NCBI RefSeq assembly: GCF_021130785.1
Contig: NW_025778005.1
Location: 1-64,000 of the forward strand
Length of the DNA stretch: 64,000 nucleotides
Direction: 5' to 3'
Source of the DNA: Homalodisca vitripennis
Taxonomy: Eukaryota; Arthropoda; Insecta; Hemiptera; Cicadellidae
This document shows positions 11,494-22,703 of the stretch, piece after piece. Within the stretch, counting starts at the first letter, position 1; each line of letters opens with the position of its first letter. The notes beneath the pieces were generated by a model that ran no database searches, was not told where the DNA came from, and worked only from the letters and a program-made list of their open reading frames with translations. The translations under genes were made by a program, and so were the position numbers.

Positions 11494-14400
11494 AATCCAT
11501 ATCATTTTAAATGTTCCGGAGAGCAGAACATAACACGATATGAAACTCCGATATTGGTAATGATGACACACGGAACTGATGACCGTACCGATAATAATAT
11601 GCGGAAAACACGTATGTAAGCAAAGCCTTACTGAACTTTAGCAATTTTTACTTTATCATGTAATATGCTATTCACATAAACTGCGATTTTATGATTTTTT
11701 GATTTGATTTATAAACCTGAAAACTAAAAAGTGAATCAAATTAACCTAAACTCTTATTATAATTTTTTTAAATATACTTAATATACTAATAATATAAGTT
11801 ATTTAATTAAAGGTTTACAATATTAAATGAAATAGCAATATATTTATAAAAATTCTTGAAAAATCTTTTAAAAACGTGTACATGAATACAGTAAAAGTGA
11901 TAATGAGTACAAAAACTGTTGTTAAAGCTCCAAGGCTTGTAACTATATGTATAAAGACCAAAAATATTAAAGTAATCCCTACATGTTAATGGACCACGAA
12001 TTAAATTCACTGAATTTTAAATGTACACAGTACGAATGAAAATAAAAAAAAAATTTAAATATTTTTATTTTTTTCTAATTGTATTAAGAATGGGATGTTG
12101 TAAATTTTCAAAAAATACTCTCTGTCTTTTATCGTAAAATAAAATCATAACATTTACTCCCAATTATAAATACTGTTTCGATGTCTACTTTCTTGAATTG
12201 GGAACAATGTAATGCTATACTGAGAAGTAGCTACAATTCCTTTCAGTAGATTTAGTACAGAGGAATGTCATAAGACCTGAGACACCATTGAAAATCCAAT
12301 CAAGTTAAAAGTCACTAGGGGCGTTCTAAGGATTTTATAGACGCCTTCAATTCATGTTAAATCCTTTGGATGACTATCTCGTAATTTAAAGTCGGTTACA
12401 CTGTTTAAAGAAGTCATCTGGCTTAAACTAGTTATTGATTCGTATAATACATTTAATACGAATAAAACTAATATTTTAAAATACAGATTATGTATTTATA
12501 AATTTTGTTTATATTCATGTAATATTAAAAGAACCAGACTTTGAAAAAAGTGTTACTTCTATGCCCCATATGATATTCATAAATTAGTTTCTTATATCTC
12601 AGTGCATGTAATAATCAAAGATTTGGCCGGCCACTGGTTGTTACTCGTTCGTTAAGCGACAATTTCGTACTCGCCTCTTTTTCTAACATGACAAACACCG
12701 CAGTCGTGAATAACAATTTACTTTACGGTATTTAAAAGATGCCTAACCAATAACACTACCTCCTGAAGTTGAAATTGCCCAATGAATTCTACTGCTTTCA
12801 TACAGTTTTGTAAGCGGGCTTATGAGTATTTAAATAAAAAACATCTCTAACCCTTAAATGCGTTTAAAATACTCTGTGTGTAATATACATTCCCTTATGT
12901 CCCAAAAAATATCTTGAAAAATCAGTTCACCACAGTAGTCTCACCAAATTCTTGTCATTTAGCCACGACTTAATCACAGATCACTTATAGATAACCATAT
13001 TAAAAATTGCTGCATTTATTCAATTGTAAATAATCATTACACTAATAACCGACTGGTAGATAAAGTAATATTTGTTGTTTACTTTTTCAGTCCATAATTT
13101 GTCATCTTTCTTAAATTAAGTAATAAGGTATAGTTTCTTCAATGACTGTTGACCAGCTCGTTTCTTAACTTTCTAAAGTCTAAATCTTAAAACATGCTTT
13201 AACAAATAGTCTGTTCAAAAAATGCACAATACCTTAAAATAAATATATTGCTATTTTAATTGATTCAATTTGGTAATTTTCAATGAATGCCTTAAAAATA
13301 TGTTTCAGAATTTTCTAGTAACAGTTTCATTTGTAATTTGGTTGCTATACTATTATATAGTTAATTTCGTGAATGCAGGTAAAACTATTGCTGAAGAATG
13401 CATAAAGGATAGGAAAAGTCATGGGAATCTCCATCATTGACAATCCAATCACAGTAAGAGCCAAGATGGGAGGTGTGGATTCGATATTTATGGTCGTCCC
13501 TTGGGATCCATACCAGGAAACTGTAAAGCTTTAGTCAATTGAAATAATGGTGATTAACTTTATAGGGATTTAAAATAACAAATAATTGTTCAATAACAGT
13601 ATAAGGAATTTTTTTCAAACATTAAATCCCTTTAGTTTTAATTATTATATTTGTAAATTTGCAAATTAAATAGGAGTTCTTCCTAATTCACGAAACATAA
13701 TTAAAAATTTACATTTCATGAATGAAACCGGAAATTTTTTTTCGGTCATTGTATGAAACACATACGACCGGTTGTTGTAGCGTTATCAGTACGTATTAAA
13801 CATGGTTAGGCTATACTGAGGATTTGTGATACATACTTGACCTTATCAGAATAACTGCAGTTGTAATTCATAGAAATTGGACCCGGAGTTTAAGCTGGTT
13901 CCGTAACGTAGAATTAGTCTAAAGAATAGAATACAAAAAAGAAAACATACAAATGTTATCGTACTATGAATATATTACTATAACTACTATAATATTTCAT
14001 TTCATTTTCAATTTTTATTGTTATGAAAATGAAATAAATCATAATATTTCCAGTTATTTATTGAAGCAGCTATTTTAGTTTATTAATTCGGGGGTTCTTA
14101 ACGGTAATACAATGCAAATTAGAGTAAATTTAATCATAATATACAGTCAACATTTAACATATAATTACTAGTTATTCATTTTACGAAAAGTTTGTGCTCG
14201 CAGGTTTTTATAAGATGTTTCATACCAATTGTTTTAGAATACGTAGCAATAAAAACCACGAGTAATCACTTCAGAAAGTTCTAATGTTCGCTAAAAGAAT
14301 TATATTTATTTACACTTTTAGGGTGTAATTCATTTATCACCAGGAAGTACCTTTTTTGAGATAGGTAGTTTATAAATACACACTTCGCGCATGTATTTAA

Positions 14401-16111
14401 TAACGTATTTTAGTTCCCCTTTATAGGTAGAAAAAGTGTCATTAAAACAAAGTTTAATCAAAGTAAAGTTAAGATTCCAACTTCTTCAAGATTGTCAGAT
14501 AAATAAAAACTTGAAAGGAAAATGAATGAGTTCATGCTAAAGTTAGTTAATCCAGTACTTGTTATTTAATACTGCACTTACCCACTTACGCATGTAATGT
14601 AGCATGCACGTTAGAGAATCCGTCTATTATACTTTTATAAATGAATAAGAATATTTAAACCGTTTATATTGATTTTAACTATTGCTGTAATTGTAAATTA
14701 GTACTATCTATTTGACCATATCCGTGTTGTTTACTTTTACAAACCTAAACCGATAGAATTTAATGAAATTATGACAAGTATTGAGTAGTCATTAAATTTC
14801 ATTTAAAGAAATATTTATAGCAGTGGCAATTTATAGTAATGACTAAAGTAACGGATATCTTGGGAAAATTAAGATGATAAACCAACACTTTCGTACAGTG
14901 ATAGTTTTAGATTATATTTAAATTGTACACCAGTCTACAGTGAATCAATTAAGGATGGTAGTTGTTTGTTTTTATATAGTAGTTTACGAAAGGCTATAGA
15001 ATAGTAGTTTCCGATAAAGCGTATTACTTGACATTATTTTAATGCATTAATTCAAGTTTTAGAGCAGAAATAGTTTTAGATACAAACATAATAAAATGAT
15101 AATAATTAAACTGTTTATTATTCTATCATTCCGGTAAGGCAATACAATAACTAAAACAAGTGTAAATGTATGGATAGAATTTTCAATAATGTGTTAGAAG
15201 TGCCTGTACCATATGTAATATTAGATAGTATTGACGCTTTTATTATAATTCTATTTATGTTTGTGTTTTCTAAATACATGGATACCTCGTAAATTATATG
15301 TGAAAATGATTTATAGGCAAAACAATTTGAAATAGTGTTTATGAAACTTATTTTATGTTGTGTAAATTGCAGTACTAACCAACTGTATATACGGGTACCA
15401 GAAGTTTTTCTGGGAATTTTATGTCGACATTACATGGAACATTTTTAAGTGGTGTGGTATTTCGTATTAACTATGTTTTTAGGTAAATATTCAACACTCG
15501 GTTGTACTGATGAAGTACTAATAGTGATATTTTACTACTTTACAATGAATAAAGTAAAGTACGTAGTTCGTAATGACATGATGTACCGCCTCTACTCCTA
15601 TTTGACGGACGAGCTTGTTATCCAACCACTCATTTAAAGGTAATTTGATACTAATGGAGACCAATTAATACTTCATTGGTGTAATACTAGTGATAGTGCG
15701 CTACTTATACGTGACCCGTTGTTCATGTGGCCAAAGTTAAGGCCGAAATCGTTCCTGACGCTACCGCGTAACATACACATCACCTCGTGATTGCCTAACT
15801 TTAATGAGACAAATTTCTCGAGACTAGCTTGTCTGCTGACCTACTATTTAAATATTTTACAAGATTTGCACTAATTATGCGTCAACTAGATAGGACTATT
15901 GTTATTAGCGTATTCATCCAGCCTACTACTTATGTTTTATTAGCACAATTGGTTACCCGACTATACCAGGTTTTTCACTGAAGTAGCAAAGACTTGTATG
16001 TCCTAACTTAAAAAAAATTATTTATTATGTTTAAAAATTCACGAAACCATTCAAAACTCAACAGTTACTTAATACTTTGTAACTTATAATTAATGTGCTG
16101 GCTGTCATATG
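11494..16111. other. AT-rich DNA, nothing recognised
   Basis: Long AT-rich tract with only scattered short open frames of low-complexity composition. I found no transposon ends, tandem arrays, tRNA-like sequences or exons with recognisable protein similarity. Introns of a host gene or deeply decayed repeats are both possible. Confidence 0.5.
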
Positions 16112-17430
16112 ATGAGTGGTCCAATAAAAAGTGACACATTTTAAGGAGATTTTTCTCCGCTGTCATTGTCTTTAGAGGCTTAATTTTTGCAACAATTAAA
16201 AACATAATTGATGCCATTTCATTAATCGTGAAGCATTGGACAGTTCAAAGTCTTGCTTTTGTTGAAGCTTTAAAAATAATAAGTCTGTGACTGCTACGCA
16301 TCTGTAATTTGTTAACAAATTCCACGTTCTCCTTACGGAGTGGTTCCTTGTAAGGATACCATTAAAAGGTGGGTGAACAATTTCAGAAATTGAGCTTCAG
16401 CATTAAAAGTGAAACCACTCCAGATAATGTTACAAATGTGCGCGTATCTGTTCTGCAAAATCAAATTGATCAACCGGGAAGCAATAAACCACATTAAGAG
16501 CTACAATTACATCGTGATTTGTATTTTGTATTTTCATCCCTAAAAAGTAGTAATTACACAAAACCCAATCCTGATTATCCTGATTTGTTTTTTGTGTGTA
16601 AAAGACTATTGCTCCTCATTAATTATTGAAACATTTTATTCTATTGTTTTGTACACAATATTAATTATCTGTTGCAGTGCACTTTCAGGTTTATGGTAAT
16701 TTAAACATAAAATGTTGTGTTACTGGTCAAGAGTGAATTATACGAAAACCCATCAACGACCTCTGCATTTTGAAAAAGTGAGTGTACGGTGTAGTGTTGC
16801 ATGTGTTTTTCTTTTTTTGGGCTTTGTTTTGTTTAATAGAAGCGGTGAAAGAATCACTTTGAGTAAATCACGGTATATTGAAATAATTCAAAACTTCATA
16901 GTTCAAAAAATCCAACAGTTTTGAATATATATATGAATCCATTATGGGACCAGAAAAGCTAGAGCAACTACGCACACGGCAGATGTCTCAATCACTCTCT
17001 TATGAAGACTATTCCCGGGATATTATTTCATGTTTTGCTGATGTCACATGGCCTGCCTGATCTCTGGATCTCACTGCTTGTGATTTTTTGTTGTGGGGCT
17101 ACGTTAAGAGCAAAGTTTTTGTTTCAAAACCTTACACTAATGCCGATTTAAAGAAATACATAAACATGAGATTGCTTCAATACCAATGCCTATTGTACGC
17201 CAAGTTATAGCAAATTTTCATAAAAAATTACAAACATGTATGGATGTTGATGGGGAAAATTTGCGTGATTTTGTATTCCATAAATGAAAATGAAATAACT
17301 ATATACATACATAATAATTGCCTTCGAAATAAATTTCAGAACTTTGACTATTTTAATAATTTGTAAGTATTATTTCTTGTAACGTTACGTCATATAAAAC
17401 ACTATCAGGTTATTTTTAACCACCCAGTAT
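16112..17430 (+). mobile_element. Full-length but dead mariner transposon
   Basis: Imperfect inverted ends TGAGTGGTCCAATAAAAAGTG (from 16114) and, at the right, ...TTATTTTTAACCACCCAGTA (to 17429) define an element of about 1.3 kb, the usual mariner length. Between them a mariner transposase is readable in pieces. These are a helix-turn-helix entry (WVNNFRN then ALKVKP, about 16370), a mid region (YTKTHQRPLHFEKVSVRCSV, about 16740-16900), VTWPA then SLDLTACDFLLWGYVKSKVF at about 17047-17120, and the C-terminus to about 17285. Stops and frameshifts separate them. SLDLTACD contains the position of the third catalytic acidic residue. The copy is inactive. Confidence 0.85.
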
Positions 17431-18764
17431 GTATCAAGTCCTATCTAAGGATTGATTTTTATACACAATTAATTTGCAGCGGCAAATATATCTTCAAGTA
17501 TAATGAAATAGCATTCATTTGTAAAGTGTGGCCATCGTATACTATTATGCTTCCACTGTTACCTAATTGTAGTAAAAAATACGAGTATTATCAATAGAGG
17601 ATAATCACATACATTTTATTTATATTTAAATTATATCCTGATACTTAGATTTCTGTCAATATTTTTTAATTTTTAGAGTAGTATTTAGTTCCATTAGTTA
17701 AAAGAGTAACCTGTATTAACTTTCAAACAGAAAAATCATTACAATATACCTCCAAATATCCGGCGAAAGCTTAGTATTTACAAACCAAACATAAATTTTC
17801 AGAAGAAATGAAAAATGTTGTAGTATATAACAGCTGTGAAGTGGAAGGGATGAATCACATAAATGACAGACAACACGGTAGACGAGACTGATACTCTGCG
17901 ACAATAGGTGTTGTGATTTTGTTTCTGCTCGTATTTAGGGTAAAGTATTTTCCTATTGTTGAAGGGCCTTGTAGCGATCTGTTAAAGTATGATATAAGTA
18001 ACAATTAATTATTACACGCTGATTTAGTATGTTTGCAAAACTGAACTTGTTGAGAGTATTTACTTTACCTATTACAAAGAAAATTTCTAGAACAGCAATA
18101 AAAACTAACGTATGATTTAATTAATAAACACAAATATTAAATAATTTGTCCAGGGTGTTATTTATATTTCATGTATCATAATTCCTTACAGCTTATGGTC
18201 CTTGCCAAAGCACATGCACTTCACATAATATATGTTGTAGTACCTTAACGTAACGGTTGCATTATTATTCGTAGCCTACATCATACATATGCTGTTAAGT
18301 ATAAAATTAAAACAAGCATTTTCATTTATCGTTGTGTTCACGATAATTTCTAAAAAAAAAAATTACAATATGAATTTTGTTATAAGCTAAATAGATTAAA
18401 AACCAAGTAAAATTTCTCCCATATAATGTTTATATCCATACATAGTAAGCAAAAATAATTTTAGAATATACTTATCACTAAAATAATGACAACTTCTATT
18501 TTTTTGAAAAATAAAAATCTTACCTAGTCAGTTAAACCATAGCCGTATTGATCTATAAGAAATTAAAATTTAAAGGATTTGTACATCTCTCATAAATAGT
18601 AACAACATTGTGATATATTTATATTTGTCATGTTCAATTTGTATACTTTACGAGTACATATAATATGAATAGTGATTGCGAGGTACATGACCAAACAGAA
18701 TCGTTGATATCTAAAAGATGTAACCATCTAGAAAGTAAAATGAGATACAATCATTGCGGTGATG
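17431..18764. other. AT-rich DNA left of the gypsy element
   Basis: No gene, tandem array or transposon end was recognised. The last four bases, AGAC at 18765-18768, are the left copy of the gypsy target-site duplication. Confidence 0.5.
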
Positions 18765-18768
18765 AGAC

Positions 18769-19575
18769 TGTACCATAGTTCTAATTATTTATGCTGAATC
18801 GCGGTAGGAAGTAGGCTCTTGTTAACTAGACGCGGTGCGTGGACATTGTTTGTTCAGTTAGACCGGTCAATCAGCTGATCGAGCTACGGTGATACGTTCC
18901 GACCCGGCTCGCTGGAGAGAGAGAGGGAGTCAGTCGAGTCTTGGAGTTTCCACGAGAAGGTGTACCGGTCCAGTTAAGAAGCTGAAGTTCTTTCTCTAAC
19001 CCTATAGTTGGGATTTAGAGTAATTATTTTATCGCGTGTAAATTCAATTTCAAGTATTTAATTTCTTTAGTGCGTTTTAGTTTCCGATCTGCCTCCGTAA
19101 TCTTCAAAGTAGTAAGTCCCGTACCAGCGTATAGTTAATATCTTTTATTTTTATAATACTGTAATTACAATTTCTAAAGTTTCCCATATTTCAGAGTCTG
19201 AAAAATTTAATTAAATTTTTTTGAAGTGTTGTGAATTAAATTTTGGTGATAAAGTAAATATCAAGTTTTGTGTTATATTAATTTTGAGTATTTTGAGAAG
19301 AGAACTTTTTATTTTGTTTTGTTAATTTAAACCATTTTTGGAGAAGTATACATTTTTAGTTTAATTTAAATTTTAATTCCTTTTTATCAGACTCTTAATT
19401 AGATTTGTTCGATTGAGTGTCATTTTGAAGAAAATCGAATCACAAGTTTGTAAACTTTGTTAACTTTTTGGTGAACTTAAATTTCGGAATAAATCAAGTA
19501 TTTCCGAAAAGTTGTTCTAATTTATAAAGTATTAGCTCCATACAAATTCAATATATGTACTATAATAACGGTACA
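18769..19575 (+). repeat. 5' LTR of the gypsy element
   Basis: Starts TGTACCATAG and ends ATAACGGTACA; the first and last six bases are mutual inverted repeats, as usual for integrase-processed LTR ends. A GC-richer block with GAGAGAGAGAGGGAGTC lies near 18917, and AATAAA lies near 19490, a possible polyadenylation signal. It has four bases (TTTG) absent from the 3' copy near 18850. It supplies the promoter and transcript start for the element, but I cannot locate the U3/R boundary. Confidence 0.96.
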
Positions 19576-19838
19576 TAATTTGCGCCAATCTGCTATTTCT
19601 TTTTAAACATAAACTTGTACAACAGGTTATTTACAGGAAAGAACTTGTAAACTGGTATAAACTTTTATAATTCATGAAAGTGTGTGTAACTTGTATAAGA
19701 CTTGGGTAAGACTTGTATAAACTTGAAAAGTGTGTATAAACCTGCATAATTTTGTGTAGTGAGTAAGACTTAGGACTTAGAATAATATTGTGAGTTTAGA
19801 ATATTTGATTTATTTTAAGAAAATTATTTTAAAATAAA
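19576..19838 (+). other. gypsy 5' leader (primer-binding site region)
   Basis: The interval between the LTR and gag is non-coding. A primer-binding site should start within a few bases of 19576; TTTGCGCCAATC at about 19579 could be a diverged one, but I cannot match it to a tRNA. From 19612 to 19760 the leader holds many degenerate ACTTGTATAA-type repeats. Confidence 0.5.
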
Positions 19839-21145
19839 ATGGAGCTAGCGCATGTGGATCTGTTGCTCAAAACGGAATTAATATTTGAAATAAATTTTAG
19901 GGGCGGAAATGCTTCTGAAAGCGACACCGCCCAGAATCTTAGAAAAATGTTGAGGTCCCTTTTGAAATTAAATATCGGGGCCAACGCTGGTAATCTGAAG
20001 GGGCGTATAGAACCTAGCATTGCTTTAAAGGAAATAAAAGTTGAGTTGGAGGCATTATCTGTCAAGATAGGAAACTTGTCCGAGGAAAAGTCGACAGGCG
20101 AGTATTTGAGACTGGTGTGTAGGCACAAACATCTCACTGTGAGAGTTGATGTGTTATGTGAGTTGTATAAGTGAGAAGGAGCGTCTGAAACCTTAATTTC
20201 AAAACTTCAGGATGGTTTGATTGAAATTAAGGCAAAATTAGGAAAACTTGGTGTAAGCGAGGAGGAAATTGTTAATTTTGAAACTAGTCTTCTAAATACA
20301 AGCCTGGAGGAGGAGGAAGTCGAAGAGATGAGCAAGCCCGTGTCTCAAACGATAAATGAGGATATTATAGGTTTGAGTCTTCCCCAGGGGAAACATGTAG
20401 AAGGGAATTTTGCAAAATTGCCAAATCCCCTAGAGCGATTTTTAAAAATGTTTAAACCCACAGACGGACTAAATGTTTCAGAATTGTTGAATTATATCGA
20501 AATAATGTTTAAAATTAAGGGTGAAACTAGCTTAAGTGATAGTGAGATCATAAATATGAGTGTAGGTTATGCCACTGGTCCACTTTACAATAAAATGCTT
20601 CAATTTAAGGTAAATGCTAGTATTTTTAGTGAAGTACACAAAGGACTATTAGATTATTTTGTTCCATTTGGTCATAGAGAAGCCTTGAAGAGGGACTTTC
20701 ACAAAAACCTGACGAAAAACTGAGCAGTTATATTTTAAACGTAAAACAAAATGCAAAATTGCTATTGTGTGATTATTCTGAGACCGAACTAACGGAATTG
20801 ATAAAATTAGGTATCTCATCGCAAGTAAGGGCCAGACTGGTATTTTGTATAAATCCGAAAAATTTTCCCGACCTTGACAATTTATGTATATATGAGCAGA
20901 ACGTAGCCTGTGAAGAAGTGAAGGTGTGCGAGGAACGTAAAGTTTGTAAATCGGACTTTGTTCTGAAAAGTAATGTAAACTCAACTGCAAACTCGTATGT
21001 AAACAATCCCATGATGGTAAAGAAAGCAATAATAAAATGTTTTATTTGTAATAAACCGGGACATATCGCTAGGGATTGTTTTAAAAATATTCAGAGAGCA
21101 CAGATACCTAGATTCGAAAAATCTGCGGTCTCAAAAAACTTATAA
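19839..21145 (+). pseudogene. gypsy gag polyprotein, broken
   Basis: Gag forms the particle and binds element RNA. The frame opens with ATG at 19839 (MELAHVDLLLKTELIFEINF), reaches an in-frame TGA at 20172, continues in the same frame to 20723, and shifts to another frame near 20690 for the last part. The C-terminal segment has a CCHC zinc knuckle CFICNKPGHIARDC at 21038-21079 (C-x2-C-x4-H-x4-C), the nucleic-acid-binding hallmark of retroelement nucleocapsids. The middle (LPNPLERFLKMFKPTDGLNV and following) fits a capsid-like helical region. Two lesions make it non-functional unless the assembly is wrong. It lies immediately upstream of pol. Confidence 0.88.
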
Positions 21146-21339
21146 ATAGGGGAGAATTCCAAGAAGGTAGTGCGAGAGTGGAATCTCCCCGGTCACGTCC
21201 CACTGAAATTAAAAATAATTATAATTATGGAAGAGGTCGAGAACAAATGAGGGCAAGGGGTAAGAATAATGTGAGAAATTCCTGTATGAATGTAAAAAGG
21301 GCCGGACGTAGCCAAGGTTCAATGACCCTGCCCGTTGTA

Positions 21340-22703
21340 AAAGTGTTGGTAAGGGTACATACCATAATGTATTATTGGACACGGGAAGCGGAGTGAACCT
21401 GATAAGCGAAAGCATTTACGACTCATTATTAAAGAAAGGACTGGCCAGTATTCTTGAACATACTGACATTAAATGTTTGTCGGCAGATAACAATGAATTA
21501 TCGATCCTGGGTAAATGTATTGTAAAAATAAAGATAGAATGTTTTTCTTGGAAAGTTCAGTTTTTAGTTTCGAAAAATTTGTCTTGGCCAATAATTCTGG
21601 GTTCAAATTTTATAAAAGAAACTGGCATGGTGGTGGATTTAAAACAGGATATGTGTTGGTTTAAGTTTAAACCAGAAATTACAGTCGAGTTATTTCAGAA
21701 TAGTACAATCCTTATAAATAATGTGAACCAGAGTATTGTGGTAGGGTGCAATAAGGCAAAGGAGGGTATTTTAAAAATTATTAACGAATTCCCTCAAGTT
21801 TTTACTGATAAAATAGGGCAAGCTATTGACTTCGAAATTGACCTAGAAGTCAGCGACCCCGAGCCAGTGAGATTGAAGCCGTATCCGCTATCCCCCCCAA
21901 GCTGCAAGAATTAAGACAAACTTTAGATGAACTGTTGGTACAGAACATAATTAGACCCAGTGTGTCAAATTATGCTAGCCCCGCATTTTTAGTAACCAAA
22001 CCGGGAAGTGATAAATCTAGAATGGTGATTAATTACTCAAAATTAAATATTAAGTTGAAGAGAGTGGAACATCCAATTGGAGACGTATACGAATCATACC
22101 ACTACCTACAAGGATGTACTTATTTTTCAAACTTGGATTTGAGTAATTCGTTTTACCAATTACAACTTACAGAAAAAAGCAAACATTTAACTGGTTTTGT
22201 TACGCCGTTTGAATCAAATGAATTCAATCGTGTACCATATGGGTTACACTTGGGAAGCGGAACAATGAGCCGCTTATTAAATAAAGTGTTGCAAGGTGTA
22301 AAGTTTCAGTATGCTTTAAATTATGTAGATGACATAATAATATTTAGCAAAAGTTTACCAGAGCAAATAGAACATGTCAGAGATGTTGTGGAGAGGCTGG
22401 CCAAACATGGACTTACGGTTAACCCGAATAAGGTGAGCTTTGCATGTAAAGAGATCAAGTTTTTAGGTCACCTAATCTCTAAGGACCAGATAAGAGTCGA
22501 CCCGGATAAAACTTCTGCCATTAGAGATGCGAGAGAGCCAAAGGACGCAAAAGGCGTAAGTAGATTTATCGGAGCAGTGAGCTATTTTGCAAAGTTCATC
22601 CCAAACTATGCAGACAAGGCAGCATGTTTAAATGAATTGAGAAAAAAAGAATAGGAAATTTGAGTGGACTCAGGAGTGCCAGGAGAGCTTCAACAGCTTA
22701 AAG
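21340..22703 (+). pseudogene. gypsy pol, protease and reverse transcriptase part
   Basis: First half of pol, cut off by the hAT insertion. The aspartic protease active site LLDTGSGVNLIS is at about 21369-21405 and ILGSNFI (the second protease landmark) near 21595. A frame change falls in a run of seven C at 21891-21897. RT follows: RPSVSNYASPAFLVTKPGSD, SRMVINYSKLN, FSNLDLSNSFYQL (catalytic aspartate in LDL), VPYGLHLGSGTMSRLL, and the catalytic box YALNYVDDIIIF. The thumb/connection reads FLGHLISKDQIRVDP. Another frame change falls in an A-run near 22640. The RT catalytic residues themselves are intact. The coding sequence resumes at 25524. Confidence 0.9.
22696..22703. repeat. Left copy of hAT target-site duplication
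   Basis: GCTTAAAG here is repeated exactly at 25516-25523 on the other side of the nested element. Eight bp is the diagnostic length for hAT transposition. Read through, the duplicated bases lie in gypsy pol codons for a Ser-Leu-Lys segment. Confidence 0.97.
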
